Origin: Dicyema japonicum
Lineage: Eukaryota > Dicyemida > Rhombozoa > Dicyemidae
Length of the DNA: 52,164 nt
Direction: 5' to 3'
Assembly: GCA_011109175.1 (NCBI GenBank)
Contig: RDEW01000039.1
Span: 540,053-592,216 of the forward strand
Shown: piece after piece, positions 1 through 10,245 of the stretch
Layout: each line of letters begins with the position of its first letter
Position numbering within the stretch: position 1 is the first letter of the stretch
Position numbers and translations under genes: made by a program
Notes under the pieces: generated by a model
The model's database searches: none
The model's input: the letters and a program-made list of their open reading frames with translations, nothing else
What the model was told of the DNA's origin: nothing

Positions 1-1323
1 TTTACAATCTAGGTCGTCGACTGGCAATACAACTCCAAGTTTGATTTTGAGTGGATCTCATTAACTACTCGTCTTGAAGATTTAAAGTTCGATATAATTT
101 TAAAACAGATTGAAAATTTCACAAAATACAAAAACTTCGCTGATTTTCAAAGCAGTCGAGAATTCGACGGCTTCTCTTGATCAAATGGAAATAAAAATTG
201 CTCAAGTTTAATTAGTCAAAATTTCATTTTAGAACCGAATTGTGGGGTCATTTGAGATTTTACAAATGCACTTTAAACTTTTTGACCAATCACGTGCTGA
301 AACTGTTTTGAATGAGTTACTTGCCACACTTTTATCAATTTGGACAGTCTTTGTTAATTTTGAATGTGAAAAGGTGCTTTTCGATTTATTCGTAGAAAAA
401 CGGTTTTTCATGTGAAAATAGAACATTCCTCAAGTCTTCGATTGATTCAACTATTCTTATTGTCATGAAATTATCAGAATCCAGTTTTAGGCCGTTCTTT
501 ATGGAGGTTTTATTTATCCTTAACTCTTACTAGGTTTGGTCATGGGCTCTTAATGACCAAGAAGTTACTGAAGAAAACTTGATTAGAATGCTTTACTTTT
601 ACAGATTTTGTCGCAGGTTTCTTATTTGAAAATATAAATTAGGCTTTCGGCTGAGTTGAAAACGATTTTTCTTATATTTGTAAATATTTTCCACGACAAG
701 TATGATTAATCTGCTTTTATTTGGACTTGAAAAAATAGGTACTTGTATATCTTATTGTGTTAGATAAGTTTAGCGATATTCATAAAGATTTGTTTTCTTC
801 GATCTTTGACACTCTATTTTTCTGTTTCGCTAATTCAAATCCTGATTTGTTGATCAGATCTTTCAGTTTGACTCAGATTGGTCGAATTATGATAGATTAT
901 GTTTTTTTTAATTTTCATGATAGATCTTTAAATCTGATGAAATTGGAGACGCTGTTATAAAGCAGAATTTGATCCCTGCAATTTCTCAATATTTTTCTAC
1001 TTATGACGATGAAAATGAATGGCAAAGTATTTCTCAGTATCTTCTAACAAAAGCCAAAGAAAATTTTTCTGAAGTTTATTTTTTGTTTTTCATCTTAGAA
1101 AAACATTTTCTTGACTTTCGATGTATTGGAGTCCATTTGTCGGAAATTATCTGTTAGATTTACAGTCATTCTTCCTCCAATAGTTCCCTTTGTAGCAGAA
1201 CGAATGGAAGGTAGTTTTATAATGTTAAATTAAGATCGCAATGAGATTATCTCAAACAAGTGTAATAACTTTGCACTTTTGGTTGAGGATATTTGTGGTG
1301 AATCGCTCTCCAGTTATTTTTAA
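1..1323 (+). CDS. HEATR1: HEATR1/UTP10 homologue, 3' end of gene (partial, 8 very short introns)
   Basis: C-terminal region (BP28CT) of the HEAT-repeat protein HEATR1/UTP10, an SSU processome component that acts on pre-rRNA in the nucleolus. The gene enters from the left edge; bases 1-12 look like the end of an intron. Conserved segments read after splicing are VMKLSESSFRPFF, VILPPIVPFVAERMED and the C-terminal ending GESLSSYF-stop (stop 1321-1323). Introns that restore the frame lie at 87-108, 206-232, 374-395, 507-533, 617-642, 739-763, 1074-1098 and 1211-1234 (22-27 nt each, GT...AG). Two places need one base added or removed to keep alignment with the family: near 684-701, and near 955 between LETL and KQNLIPAIS. 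They may be sequence errors. The frame and order of segments match the family to its last residue, so identity is fairly sure. Confidence 0.86.
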
Positions 1324-1360
1324 CTTTTATTAAATGTAAATTGTCATATTATTTTTGACT

Positions 1361-1804
1361 ATGAAATATTCTTAATTTTACTATTCTTTGTAAACTTTTT
1401 ATTTTACAAGTTAAGTTACTACATCATCACTGGTAAACTACACATAACATAAAGAGGAAAGGGACTCTTGTCGGTATCCTAGTTATTTAAGGAAAGTCAA
1501 TTCCTTAAGATCATTGAGATGTGTCTGTCTTAATGAATTGGTGACTGGTAGACATGGCGTTTTCTTAATTTTTAACGCCAATCGTACACGGAATTTTTTT
1601 CATTTAAAATTAGTGAAGAAAACGATCTTTTACTCTTCCATTTTTAATACCGGAAGAACTTGTCAAATAAATGAGAGCAACGAGAATTCATTTTATCATA
1701 TAAACGAGGGAAATCTCTATTTTTTAAACTACATAAGTTACAAATTTTTATTATATTGTAATGACATAAAATTTGAAAAAATAATTAAAATAAAATCTCA
1801 GTAA
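1361..1804 (+). CDS. Small unrecognised gene with two 21-22 nt introns, possible signal peptide
   Basis: I do not recognise this gene. After removal of candidate introns 1390-1410 (21 nt) and 1433-1454 (22 nt), a frame stays open from LSYYIITEERDSC to the stop at 1802-1804, about 125 residues. It is rich in Cys, Asn and aromatic residues and contains a possible N-glycosylation site (NANRT). The proposed first exon (ATG 1361) would add a hydrophobic ILLFF stretch like a signal peptide, but it holds a TAA and is one base short, so the start is uncertain. It begins about 40 bases after the HEATR1 stop on the same strand and ends about 120 bases from the convergent TPGS1 stop. A secreted or membrane-anchored small protein is a guess from composition only. 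Confidence 0.35.
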
Positions 1805-1923
1805 GCCAAATTAAGAATTCGTTTTCATTTTGAATAGATGATTCGTCGTAATTCAATAATTTGTTCAAATTATATGGCGAAAGTAAGGAAGCTGATTCAA
1901 CAATTCTAAGCCCTTAGTGATAA

Positions 1924-2529
1924 TCAGTTATTGCTACCGTTTCCTCTTACAATACTTAAAGCTTCCCTTAACGAATCGATTAAACCCTTATAGGTTTCTT
2001 TAGATAGTTTATTCTTACTTAAATAATAATAAAGTTTTCTTCCGGTCGACATGTATTCTATCGTAAAATAAATTTAATCACCTTTTAAGTTTAAAAGATT
2101 CAAAATCGATGCAAAAAACTCATCGTAACTAGCATCGTCATTTAATTTTACACTTTCTTTTATTTTTTGAGGAAATTCTCTAATATCATTATACTTAATT
2201 TATAACTGATATAGGACAGAAATAAACTTGAGAAATAAATTTCGTTCTATATAATGTCCATCGTCTTAACTATAAATACCAATCACTTGATAATAATTTA
2301 AAAGCTGTCAGACAATTCAAATTCATTCGGTATTCATCGTTGTTAATTAAATTAATATGCCATAAAGCTAGCTTAAAGTTATCATTTTCTACAAGTAGAG
2401 CAAAACTAAAAAAAATATAGCGAAAATAAACTGTTCTGTCAAAAACCGAAAAGGACTTGTCGGGCGTTTTTGAAGTAATTCATCTACTGCTGTATCTAAG
2501 GTAGTTTGTAATTCATCATAATTATTCAT
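1924..2529 (-). CDS. TPGS1: TPGS1 homologue, tubulin polyglutamylase complex subunit 1
   Basis: Subunit 1 of the tubulin polyglutamylase complex, which with TTLL1 adds glutamate chains to axonemal and other tubulins. The ATG is at 2527-2529 on the reverse strand and the TGA at 1924-1926. Four introns, at 2406-2431 (26 nt), 2265-2286 (22), 2194-2217 (24) and 2058-2081 (24), give an uninterrupted frame of about 169 codons. The N-terminal part has the family signature, a helical segment with LLQKRPTSPFRFLTEHF followed by FKLALWHINLINN, aligning with ARPxxPxxFLAxYF and ALWHLRLAHH of animal TPGS1. The protein is shorter than vertebrate TPGS1 (about 290 aa), mainly in the linker and C-terminal parts. 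Intron 3 is a multiple of three but holds an in-frame stop, so it must be spliced. No frame damage is seen. Confidence 0.84.
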
Positions 2530-3690
2530 AATCGGTTTGGGAAGTTAATATTTGTTTCTTAACAACAAGTTTATTAATGTTGCCAATCAAACTGTTTTTA
2601 AATTTTATAAATTTATTTTAATAAAAATACGATTTTTAAATATAATTATACGGCTACTTTTACATTTAATACAATCCGACCCCGAGACGGGGTAAAAATT
2701 CCCCAATATTGATGTTTTCCCCAAAAATGCGGGTCTTCTTAAAATGCTAAATAAAAATATAGAAAAAAATTATTTTTATAATATGTATTAAAAAAGACGA
2801 ATCATTAGTAAGTCTATTTAAATTTCTAATGATTCATTAGATTTTTATTTTTTGAAAATAAATCTTTCATTTTCATGTTATTTTGTTCTTTTTTCGTTCT
2901 TTTAAGAAAATTTTCAGGAGTTTCTCATTTTATTACATTAAAATGCATAGTGAGGGCACGTTCCATATCTTTTATGACGTCATACTCTAATTATCTCGTC
3001 TATTTTTATTACTGCTAAGATCATCATAAAATGTCTCTAAATTTTCTGATTAACTGGGCTGTTTTAGTTATCATGTTGTTTTTCTAGTATCATAAAGTTC
3101 AACTTCCAAGCACTTTTCAAAGCAATTTCATATTGCTGATTTATTAATTTTTCCCCGGTCAATTTTAAACATGATATTACATGTTGTGATCCATTTTATA
3201 GCTTAAACCACAGGATTTTTATCATAATTTTTTTATCATCCAATGATTAAAATTTTTAAAAGCTTGATCACATTGCTATATTAAAGAAGTCGTGTTTTTT
3301 GGAAAAAATATCATGTCGATGTTTGAATATTGGAACAAGTATACAAGTTGCATTATCTATGCCTTTTTTGCAATTTTACAAGCAATAAGTGTTAATGCTG
3401 GTTCATTTATCGAAAAACTTTTGCATCTCACAGAACAAAAAACTTCATAAACTTCTGTATTTAATTGGTGCCCATTTACTCAATAAAGTAGAGCAGACTT
3501 TACATATGATTTCTTCCCTTTTCATTTTCAGTTGGTATAGACTAGTTTTAGAGATGCCATTTTTTACGAATAAATGCATAATTTTACAGATCTGACTGTA
3601 TTTCCTACACATTCTAATTTTTTTCATTTTGATTTACGAGTTAGTAAGAGTCCTAGAAGAACACGAACAAGATAAGTATTCGGATTTTAC
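2530..3690. other. AT-rich intergenic stretch, no gene supported
   Basis: No conserved coding segment was recognised on either strand. Short open frames at 3389-3627 overlap each other in opposite directions and have no family signal. A G/C-containing patch at 2684-2745 (ccgagacgggg, tttccccaaaaatgcggg) has a weaker echo at 4080-4125 (tttccccaaaatgaag). The two may be edges of an old element spanning the R2-like fragment, but no clean inverted repeat could be aligned. Confidence 0.4.
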
Positions 3691-3714
3691 CGAAACTCCA
3701 AAGTCCCTTGTACT

Positions 3715-3970
3715 ATGAGACAAATTTCTGAAGGTATTTTTAGAAAAGCATTGTTGTTATGCAAGATTTCTCTAAATTTGTTCCCAGCATTAAATGAGCA
3801 TGCTATTTCGTTACTAAACTGCTACATAGATGTTGTAGAGCTTGAGCCCAAAGAGTATGATGAGATTGATGTTATGATACGTGGAGTACTCAAAGAAAAC
3901 CACGTTCATGCGCTGGCAGCCAAGAAGGAGACTTTACCTCGTGAGAATTCCACAAAATCTAGGTTTCCAA
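3715..3970 (+). pseudogene. R2-like non-LTR retrotransposon remnant (RT thumb region)
   Basis: The translation runs ...LNLFPALNEHAISLLNCY then DVVELEPKEYDEIDVMIRGVL and HALAAKKETLPREN. This is the pattern of the region after the reverse transcriptase core in R2-like and related LINEs: a short Tyr segment, then an acidic E..ELDvxtRkiL segment, then h..kasKerLylPR. Only this part is present; the palm domain and the endonuclease are missing, and the frame loses similarity after about 3970. It is a dead fragment. Family assignment is by motif order only. Confidence 0.5.
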
Positions 3971-4164
3971 GCAGGTTATGTATCCACAAAACGAGGTCGG
4001 GCTGTATTTCGTTACTAATTTTCCCATTTGGAGGTTTATTACTAAAAGAAATTTCATTATTACTATTAAAATGATGAACTCTCCCTAAAATGCAGGTTTT
4101 TTGCGCAGTTTAGGTTTCCCCAAAATGAAGACTGTATTTAGAAAATGCTGCATAAATAATAATT

Positions 4165-4575
4165 GAATTTGCTCTTCTTGGCTGAACTTAACGTCTGATT
4201 ATATCGGATCTGACAGTCGTGGGTTCGAATTCAAAAGATAGACTTTTCATCGAAGGTCAATTCTCGTTAAACAGATTTCACCTGTGAGGAAACGAGTCCT
4301 TATGTTGTTGGAAGGGATTTCCTACCTTCTACCTGGCAAAATCCACTAATGAAGATTACCATTATGAAAACTCTTCCGCCTAAGAATTAAGTGATGTCTG
4401 CGACGGTAGGACATGTGAGGAAAATGGAAGAGGTTGGACCCACTTCTCTACCTCTCTTCCGAAGCAGAAACCTGTAATGGACTATTGGAGGATGTTTATT
4501 CTTTGAAATAATTACTTGTAACTGTTTGTGCTGTGCCTATTAAAAATTGTAATAAATAATGGGATAAATAAATAA
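4165..4575 (+). mobile_element. Possible tRNA-derived SINE, second type
   Basis: Starts with a tRNA-like head: an A-box-like ttggctgaactta at 4178-4190 and a good B-box-like gtgggttcgaattc near 4220. An unrelated body of about 330 bp follows, ending in an AT-rich aaataaataa tail around 4565. The body does not match the SINE at 6320-6641. No target-site duplication was found, so the ends are approximate. Confidence 0.4.
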
Positions 4576-4839
4576 TTTTTAATCCATCGTGCATCGGTTT
4601 AATCAGTACTACCTATCACCAGTTTTTCCATCCAATATTAATCTAATCGGGTGCAATTGTCATTTCCGTTCTTTAATGCAAAACGTGACTTGAGAATAAA
4701 TATTAATAATCAGATGATAAAGCCCTTCGTATTTCATCTCCTTGGCCTTCTAAGAGAAAAAAATGAGTAAGGCACAAGATGTCTTGCTAGCTGCATGATA
4801 AACGTGAATTAATCCATTAATTACAATATTTCACGTTTT

Positions 4840-5067
4840 TATTAATAATAATAATATCAACAATACCAGAGACCACGATCACACAAACTAACTAATCACG
4901 TGATCCCAGCACGCTCTAGCAGGTCCCTCATCTAGAGCATGCCGCCGGGAGACAGTTTCCTCGGAGGTGGATGTCTAATGGTTCTCTTTGGAGGAGCATT
5001 AGGTGCTCTCTGGGAGTTACCAAAACTTACAGAATCGGTGAACCACATAGCGCCACGCTACTGCTTA
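4840..5067 (-). mobile_element. SINE-B copy carrying a LINE-derived 3' end
   Basis: On the reverse strand it opens with gtagcgtggcgctatgtgg, the head shared with copies near 10,090 and 48,940. It ends with a segment coding DLLERAGIT-stop followed by gtgattagttagttt and an (att)n-like tail. The 3' part matches the 3' end of the LINE at 33,190-33,720, whose protein ends LLEAGIT-stop. The open frame on the forward strand (4939-5127) is a shadow of this repeat. Confidence 0.55.
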
Positions 5068-5199
5068 AAATTAGAAAACACAAAACGACTTGTTCGTCGG
5101 AAAAAATCAATTAAATGTTTTAAATGAAATGTATTTTTTAATAAAAATAAAATTAATTATTTATTTGAAAACGGAATTCTTACTTTCTTTGTGTACTTT

Positions 5200-5832
5200 A
5201 TGCTTAGAGATTTATTTTTATTAACGAGAGGTCCATTTCGATATAGAAAATTCTCATTTTTTAATATCGTTTCTAATAAAGAACAAGAATATAAAGAACG
5301 CCGTTTATTAGGGTTTGCAATTAAAACTTAAAATAAGATACAATAAAGAACAATTATATGAAATAGCTGCGAACGTAAAAAACTACCCCCATTTTGTTCC
5401 CTGGTGTCATAAAGTCGTTGTGATTCCCGAAACTGATTCGAAATTTAAAGCTATTATGGAGATTGGCTTTGGAAATGTAACGACCAAATATTTATCTACG
5501 GTTACTACAGAAAAGCCTAATTTTGTTGAAGTTCATTATTTTTTAACTTTTTAAAGTCTCACTGCAATGATTCTGAATTTTTAATAAGTTAAATTGTGTT
5601 TGGAGATTTGACGACGCTAAGAATGAGAACCAATGTTATTTAGATTTCATGGTTTGATTTAACTATTTACTATATTTTTATTTTTTAATTTATATTTAAG
5701 GTTGTCTTCCATTTCAGATCGGCCTTACATTCGAAAATTTCATCAATCTTCTTTAATGAAGCTAGTAGTAAAATTGTCTCTTCATTCATAACTAAAGCAA
5801 ATGAATTGTATGGACCTCCTGCTAAATTATAA
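5200..5832 (+). CDS. COQ10: COQ10 homologue, mitochondrial coenzyme Q-binding START protein
   Basis: COQ10 family protein (SRPBCC/START fold), which binds ubiquinone in the mitochondrial inner membrane and is needed for efficient respiration. ATG 5200-5202 is followed by an Arg- and Phe-rich leader (LRDLFLLTRGPFRYRKF) suited to mitochondrial import. Then come the family landmarks ERRLLGYNKEQLYEI, NYPHFVPWCHK, CVWRFDD, FHFRSALHSKISSIFFNE and the C-terminal LYGPPAKL (stop 5830-5832). Introns: 5313-5337 (25 nt), 5531-5556 (26 nt), and 5652-5700 (49 nt, the longest seen in the window). Between SHCNDSEFLIS and LNCVWRF the alignment is gap-free at protein level but needs one extra base near 5590. 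That is a single-base frameshift, either a sequence error or early decay. Length otherwise fits the family. Confidence 0.88.
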
Positions 5833-6018
5833 TTCTAACATATGATTTTTATTATAAATAAAAATTTGAATTTTGTTATAATTTACTTTTATGGCCATGG
5901 GAAAATTACCTTTTGTACTTCTAAGATGCTTGACTACCTGTTTGTCGGATGAACAAAGGAGAAACTCCACATTGCCAGAGTGACTAACGTAAGAGATTCG
6001 CGATGCTATAATTATCAA
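5827..6018 (-). CDS. Unrecognised short frame convergent with COQ10
   Basis: A reverse-strand open frame of 63 codons (SRISYVSHSGNVEFLLCSSD at its start, ending in HMLEL). Its stop overlaps the COQ10 stop by three bases. No family was recognised. It could be the last exon of a short-intron gene, because an open segment (MITEKSPFTLKKHDMFPKG) lies just upstream on the same strand near 6015-6085. The forward frame 6036-6221 competes for the same DNA. Low confidence that either is a gene. Confidence 0.22.
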   Translation of the reverse strand: MIIIASRISYVSHSGNVEFLLCSSDKQVVKHLRSTKGNFPMAIKVNYNKIQIFIYNKNHMLEL

Positions 6019-6319
6019 CCCTTCGGAAACATGTCATGTTTTTTCAAAGTAAACGGAGATTTCTCTGTTATCATGGTTTTCCAATAACTCAAGAGACTGG
6101 ATACAGAATATACTTCGTGAGAGATATAAAATATGAACATACTAGCGGACGCAAGAGAATTTTAACTACTACCAAGCCAAATCATTTTTTCCCAAATTCA
6201 TGCATGATGTCTCTTGTATAGTGTTAGAGGCAAGTCCTCTGAAGTTGAAAGTTACAATTGTAAACGAATTAGAATAGACAGATTGAGATTACTATAAAAC
6301 ATGTACATTAGAGAAGTCT

Positions 6320-6641
6320 TAGTGGTTAGGTGTCGGGCTTAAGTGGCTTAGGCTACGGGTTCGAATCTCGCTGCTGTTCACCTGGTGGAAGGTTCCACGC
6401 ATCTACGATGCAGAAATGGTTTGACGAGTGACGCCGTCATCAGTGAATACTCACTGCGGAACTGGATTTGTCTAGAAAGGACACTCACACAAGAAAAAGA
6501 AAAAAAGAAGTGAAGATCATTCCTTGGTTCTACGATTAGTTAAAATTAACTGTTCTTTACTTAAATAAAGTGTGTGTCCTGCCTATGCGGAGCTATAAAA
6601 TACTATGGCTCTCGTGAAAAGGCTTTATTATTATTATTATT
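6320..6641 (+). mobile_element. SINE-A: tRNA-derived SINE with 13-bp target-site duplication
   Basis: The head has an RNA polymerase III type promoter: A-box-like tagtggttaggtgtcgggc at 6320-6338 and B box gggttcgaatc at 6357-6367. The unrelated body ends in a (tta)n run at 6624-6641. The insertion is bracketed by attagagaagtct at 6307-6319 and 6642-6654. A second copy in the opposite orientation lies at 39,171-39,486 and has a few more 5' bases (ccgggtggcg), so this copy is slightly 5'-truncated. Confidence 0.85.
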
Positions 6642-6783
6642 ATTAGAGAAGTCTAAACCACTCAATCAACAATAAGTATTCACAACAAATCATTTAAATA
6701 TTCTTATTTATGGTTTAACATCGAATTAATTTTAATCAATTTAAAAATAATATTAATTAAATTTAAAATGTTATTAAATAAAT

Positions 6784-7282
6784 ATGAGTTTAACTGGTAC
6801 TAATGGTGATGAAAGTAATTGACGATACGGTGACGATAGAAAATTATAAATATAACTTTTCAGAATCTTTAAACAAAATGTTAAATGAATCAAACGAATT
6901 AGCAAAAAATAGTACAAGATTACATGAATCTAATGATGCCATGGAGGAATCATTTAAGGATGAAGAAGTATCATACAAAAAATGCAGTGGGATACTAGAA
7001 AATAATTTTCAAAATATCTACAAAATTCCTGAATATTTAACTAAAGTTGAGAAAATCTCAAAATATATTAAAGAAATTCAAAATACTGTTAAAGATTTAA
7101 AAGCTCGTACAAATGTTTTATTGGCCAACTCTGAAAATAACACTGAAAAAATAAAATTAAGTCAAGAAATGGAAAATAAGAAAATTCAGCTAAAACAAGA
7201 AATGGACAGAGAACATGATATTTCGATTACAATTATTCCCGAAAAACAAGTAAACTTTAACCTTAAAAATAATCAAAAATAA
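6784..7282 (+). CDS. Coiled-coil protein, about 157 aa, one 25-nt intron
   Basis: ATG 6784 (MSLTGTNGDE) joins across a 25-nt intron (6815-6839) to KNYKYNFSESLNKMLNES and continues open to TAA 7280-7282. The alternative start at 6803 in the unspliced frame seems less likely. The product is Lys/Glu/Asn-rich with heptad-like spacing throughout (NMLNESNELAKNSTRL, KVEKISKYIKEIQNTVKDL), so mostly alpha-helical. It has one Cys and no membrane segment. Size and helical character recall small subunits of BLOC-1/BORC-type complexes, but no diagnostic motif was seen and I do not assign it. It follows SINE-A on the same strand and its frame is undamaged. Confidence 0.6.
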
Positions 7283-7539
7283 TTTATTTTTAATAAATAA
7301 CCGTATTTCTTAATTAACTGATTATAAAAACAAAAATATAAATAAATTTTCCCTTGTATTGCACAGAAATTGGGACCGTGATGAAGAATTTGTTCCTTCT
7401 TAACATTAAAAGTACAATATTGGAAAGTAGCTCTTATTCAATGCTAACGCTTTAATGTCTCGCTAAAGTTATATTTGTTTCAAATAACAGTTGGATAATT
7501 TATAAAAATGAGGTCAAGAAAGAATTAAAAATTGAATCC

Positions 7540-7905
7540 TATCCTAGTAGTTAATCGACATGAAGGTTAAAGATGAAGACTTATCTCTATTGGACTAAAT
7601 GTCTATTTTACTTCACGGTGGATAAAAAACCTTGTCTTAGTTCTTCTCTTGCGAATGGAAGTCCGAAGTTCTCTACAAAGAACTTGTCAATCACATAGGG
7701 TTGTAGTTCGAATCTAGTCCATTCCAAAAAATTGGAAGATCACTTATTCTATCCCTGTAGTTAATGGACATAAAGGCTTAGGTGAAGATTTATCTCTATT
7801 GGACTAAATATCTATTTAATTCATGGTGGATAAAAAACCTTGTCTTAGTTCTCTTCTTGAGTATAGAAGTCCGAAGTTCTGAACAAAGGACTTGGAATAT
7901 CAATT
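7540..7905. repeat. Imperfect direct repeat, two units about 200 bp apart
   Basis: Two copies of a segment of about 165 bp start near 7548 and 7748. Shared blocks include ttatctctattggactaaat, ggtggataaaaaaccttgtc and gaagtccgaagttct. Between them lies gtagttcgaatctag, a B-box-like string, so these may be two tandem SINE-like units. No protein signal. Confidence 0.6.
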
Positions 7906-9264
7906 TTCAAAACCTGTTTGGTTTTCGAGAAAATATAAAAGACTAACTTTATTCTCGATTAGTCTTTTTAGTGATATTGATTATCAATAGAGCGTTTGAG
8001 CATTTATAAAATAACTATAATTCTCATGTTTCATTCAAAGCGAACGATTTAATTCAGCTCCTTCGAATTTTAGACTGTACAAGAATCGATTTCTAAATTT
8101 GCTACATAGTTCTGTAGCTCTGTTTCATAAGTCAACCATTTTTATACAAACTATAAAAGTACAAAAAGTCATATAAATATTAAAAGATATTTTATGCAAT
8201 GGAAATACGTCTTTCCATCCTTTACAGCTTATTTATCTGGCTGACACTCGACTATTCAAGTACTCCATGGAAATGGACATCTCTAGTTTTTCCCAATAAA
8301 AGCTATCAATCATCCAAGACGCCACCAACAGAATTTCGACTCTACGTTTCTTGAGCAGTTCTAATAGAACGACAACGAAAACTAATAAGGAACCAAGATA
8401 CCAAGCATCCTCCTATAAATTCTCCCTCAAACGCCCTAAAATCTCCAAAACAAGGCTGATGCTATGCAAAAAGTACCTTAGTCTTAACCGGATTCGGTTT
8501 CCCAATTATCAGTCTGGGATTCTTTCTCAAAATGAATATTCTTATCTTTCTATTCCAGTGATCCTAGGGATATAAAATAGTTAGTTACTCCAGTCACACT
8601 AACGAGTAGCAGGCCAGTTGTCTTCAGATACCCAGCAACAATTGGTGGACGCTCTCATATATCTCTCAAAGACAGTGGATGTCAAAGTCTGATAAAACCT
8701 TCCAAGCAGAGTAGTTGCTTGTAAGCGTTGGTTATATATGAATCCGAATTAATTTTACTTTGAAAACTCCAGAGCGAATCTGGGAAAGAAAAAACGTAGT
8801 TCTTTTCCTTGACTAGTTTTAGAAGATTGTATTTTTGGAGGAGTAAATCAAATAAAACGTTGTGATCCGGCGAACGAATCGCACTAATATGGTTTTAGAT
8901 TTTTTGATGTCAGGTAGAGAAGGCGGAATACTATGAAGTTGGTTAAATGGTGATGATTTCATATATTGATTGACTGAAACAATGATGACCAATGGTAAAA
9001 AGAAACGAAAATTTCACCCAAAAGCTAAATAACTAGTTGAAAAAATTTTCGAAAATGATCATGTGAAATATACGACGCACAGCCAAAGATACCTTAGTGT
9101 AGTAAAAAGTTGTGAGACTAGTAAAATTCAACCCCAAGCAGTTTTGGAATCTTACGAATGGTAGTTTCACCAAGAAAATACAAATGGAAGTTGAACTGTG
9201 CGGTCCGTAGTAAAGAGTGTGACGCTGGACTTTGAAGGAGAACTAATGGTAGGGTAATACACGT
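7906..9264. other. Intergenic stretch without recognised features
   Basis: No gene or element was recognised on either strand. The short frame at 8351-8575 has biased composition and no family signal. Confidence 0.35.
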
Positions 9265-10190
9265 AGCAGTTCGACATTATTACTATTATAAGCAACAACA
9301 TAGAATCGTGTCGCGTTTACATGATCCGAGATACTAGTCTCTCCGACCATCTCGTATTTGATGCCAGACTCCGCAGACTGCTGAGGTCTTCACTGTTCCT
9401 TAGTGTTCTGTTTACTGGTCTCAAATCTCCATTAAGGACTTCGGGAAGCGTTATACGTGGACGGTCTCGGAACTTTTTACCAGACATTTCCAAGAATTCT
9501 TCCATGATGTTTGTTGGCGTATCTCGCTCCATTCTTATAATATGACCAAATAGTTTCCAGCGCATCCTCATGATTAGGGTGCTCAGAGGTCGAGAGGAGC
9601 ATCTTTTGACCAAATTTTTCACTCCTTACATTTAATCCCAAGAGAGACAGAAATTGATTCCTATGAAATAAGCCGAGCCTTTGTCCGTCGGTTTTTGAGA
9701 ATCCCCAAGTTCCAGAGTTATACGTAAGCATCAGTTTCACGAAAGCCTCATACAATCTGACTCGGAATTTATTTATTTATTTATTAACCCCGGATACACC
9801 GAGAAAGAAGTTAATGTAATTAAGTGTATCCAGTTTCCACTTCTACAGAAACAGAGTCCATCCGGAATCAGCATAAAGGGTAAGACGTCCATTACATGCA
9901 GTTGTGGAAACCCCTCCAGTGGAGTGGGGAAGAGCAAATGATCCTTTTTCATGCCGGCATGGCACTGGGCGTCGCCTAGACAGGTGGATCACATGACGCC
10001 ACTTTATTAGGAGGAGAGAGGAGGAACAGACAAGCAAGCAGAAAATTTAAACCAATTAACAACACAGCACCACATGGCGCCACGCAGCATCACATCTATA
10101 AAATTAATATATCCTGACTCGGAATGATTGGCAGACTGGATGTCTTTGGATCCATCCTTTCAAAAGCTGTTAGAAAAATTATTTTAAAGC
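9265..10190 (-). pseudogene. RTE-type LINE, 3' part, interrupted by a SINE
   Basis: The reverse strand encodes the C-terminal part of the same protein as the LINE at 20,150-22,150: LLKGWIQRHPVCQSFRVR, then VRLYEAFVKLMLTYNSGTW, RWKLFGHIIRM and FRDRPRITLPEVLNGDL. The first piece lies at 10,126-10,190 and the rest below 9,768, because SINE-B (9769-10,113) is inserted between them. Tail-like (att)n sequence occurs at 9274-9290. Frames are broken; it is a dead copy. The reverse transcriptase core is missing. Confidence 0.75.
9769..10113 (-). mobile_element. SINE-B inserted in an RTE copy, 12-bp target-site duplication
   Basis: On the reverse strand the head is gctgcgtggcgccatgtgg and the tail is a (taaa)n run at 9767-9785. 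The flanking duplication ctgactcggaat is at 9757-9768 and 10,114-10,125. Removing the insert rejoins the LINE reading CQSFRVR to VRLYEAF. A palindrome-like core, ggcgtcatgtgatccacctg, recurs as ggcgtcattggatccacctt in the copy near 48,870. Confidence 0.85.
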
Positions 10191-10245
10191 AAAATTAACA
10201 TTTGTATTTTTAATTATTTTAAATTTATATATTTAACGTGTTGTT

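Noticed and set aside
3389-3627. Transposase fragment on the reverse strand with Cys residues
   Set aside because: Weak resemblance to IS-like transposases in a few residues only; no catalytic motif and overlapping frames on both strands.
4939-5127. Gly-rich small protein MPPGDSFLGGG
   Set aside because: It overlaps a SINE-B copy in antisense and has no family signal.
6320-6400. Genuine tRNA gene
   Set aside because: A and B boxes are present, but the acceptor stem does not pair and the sequence continues into a SINE body with target duplications and a second copy.
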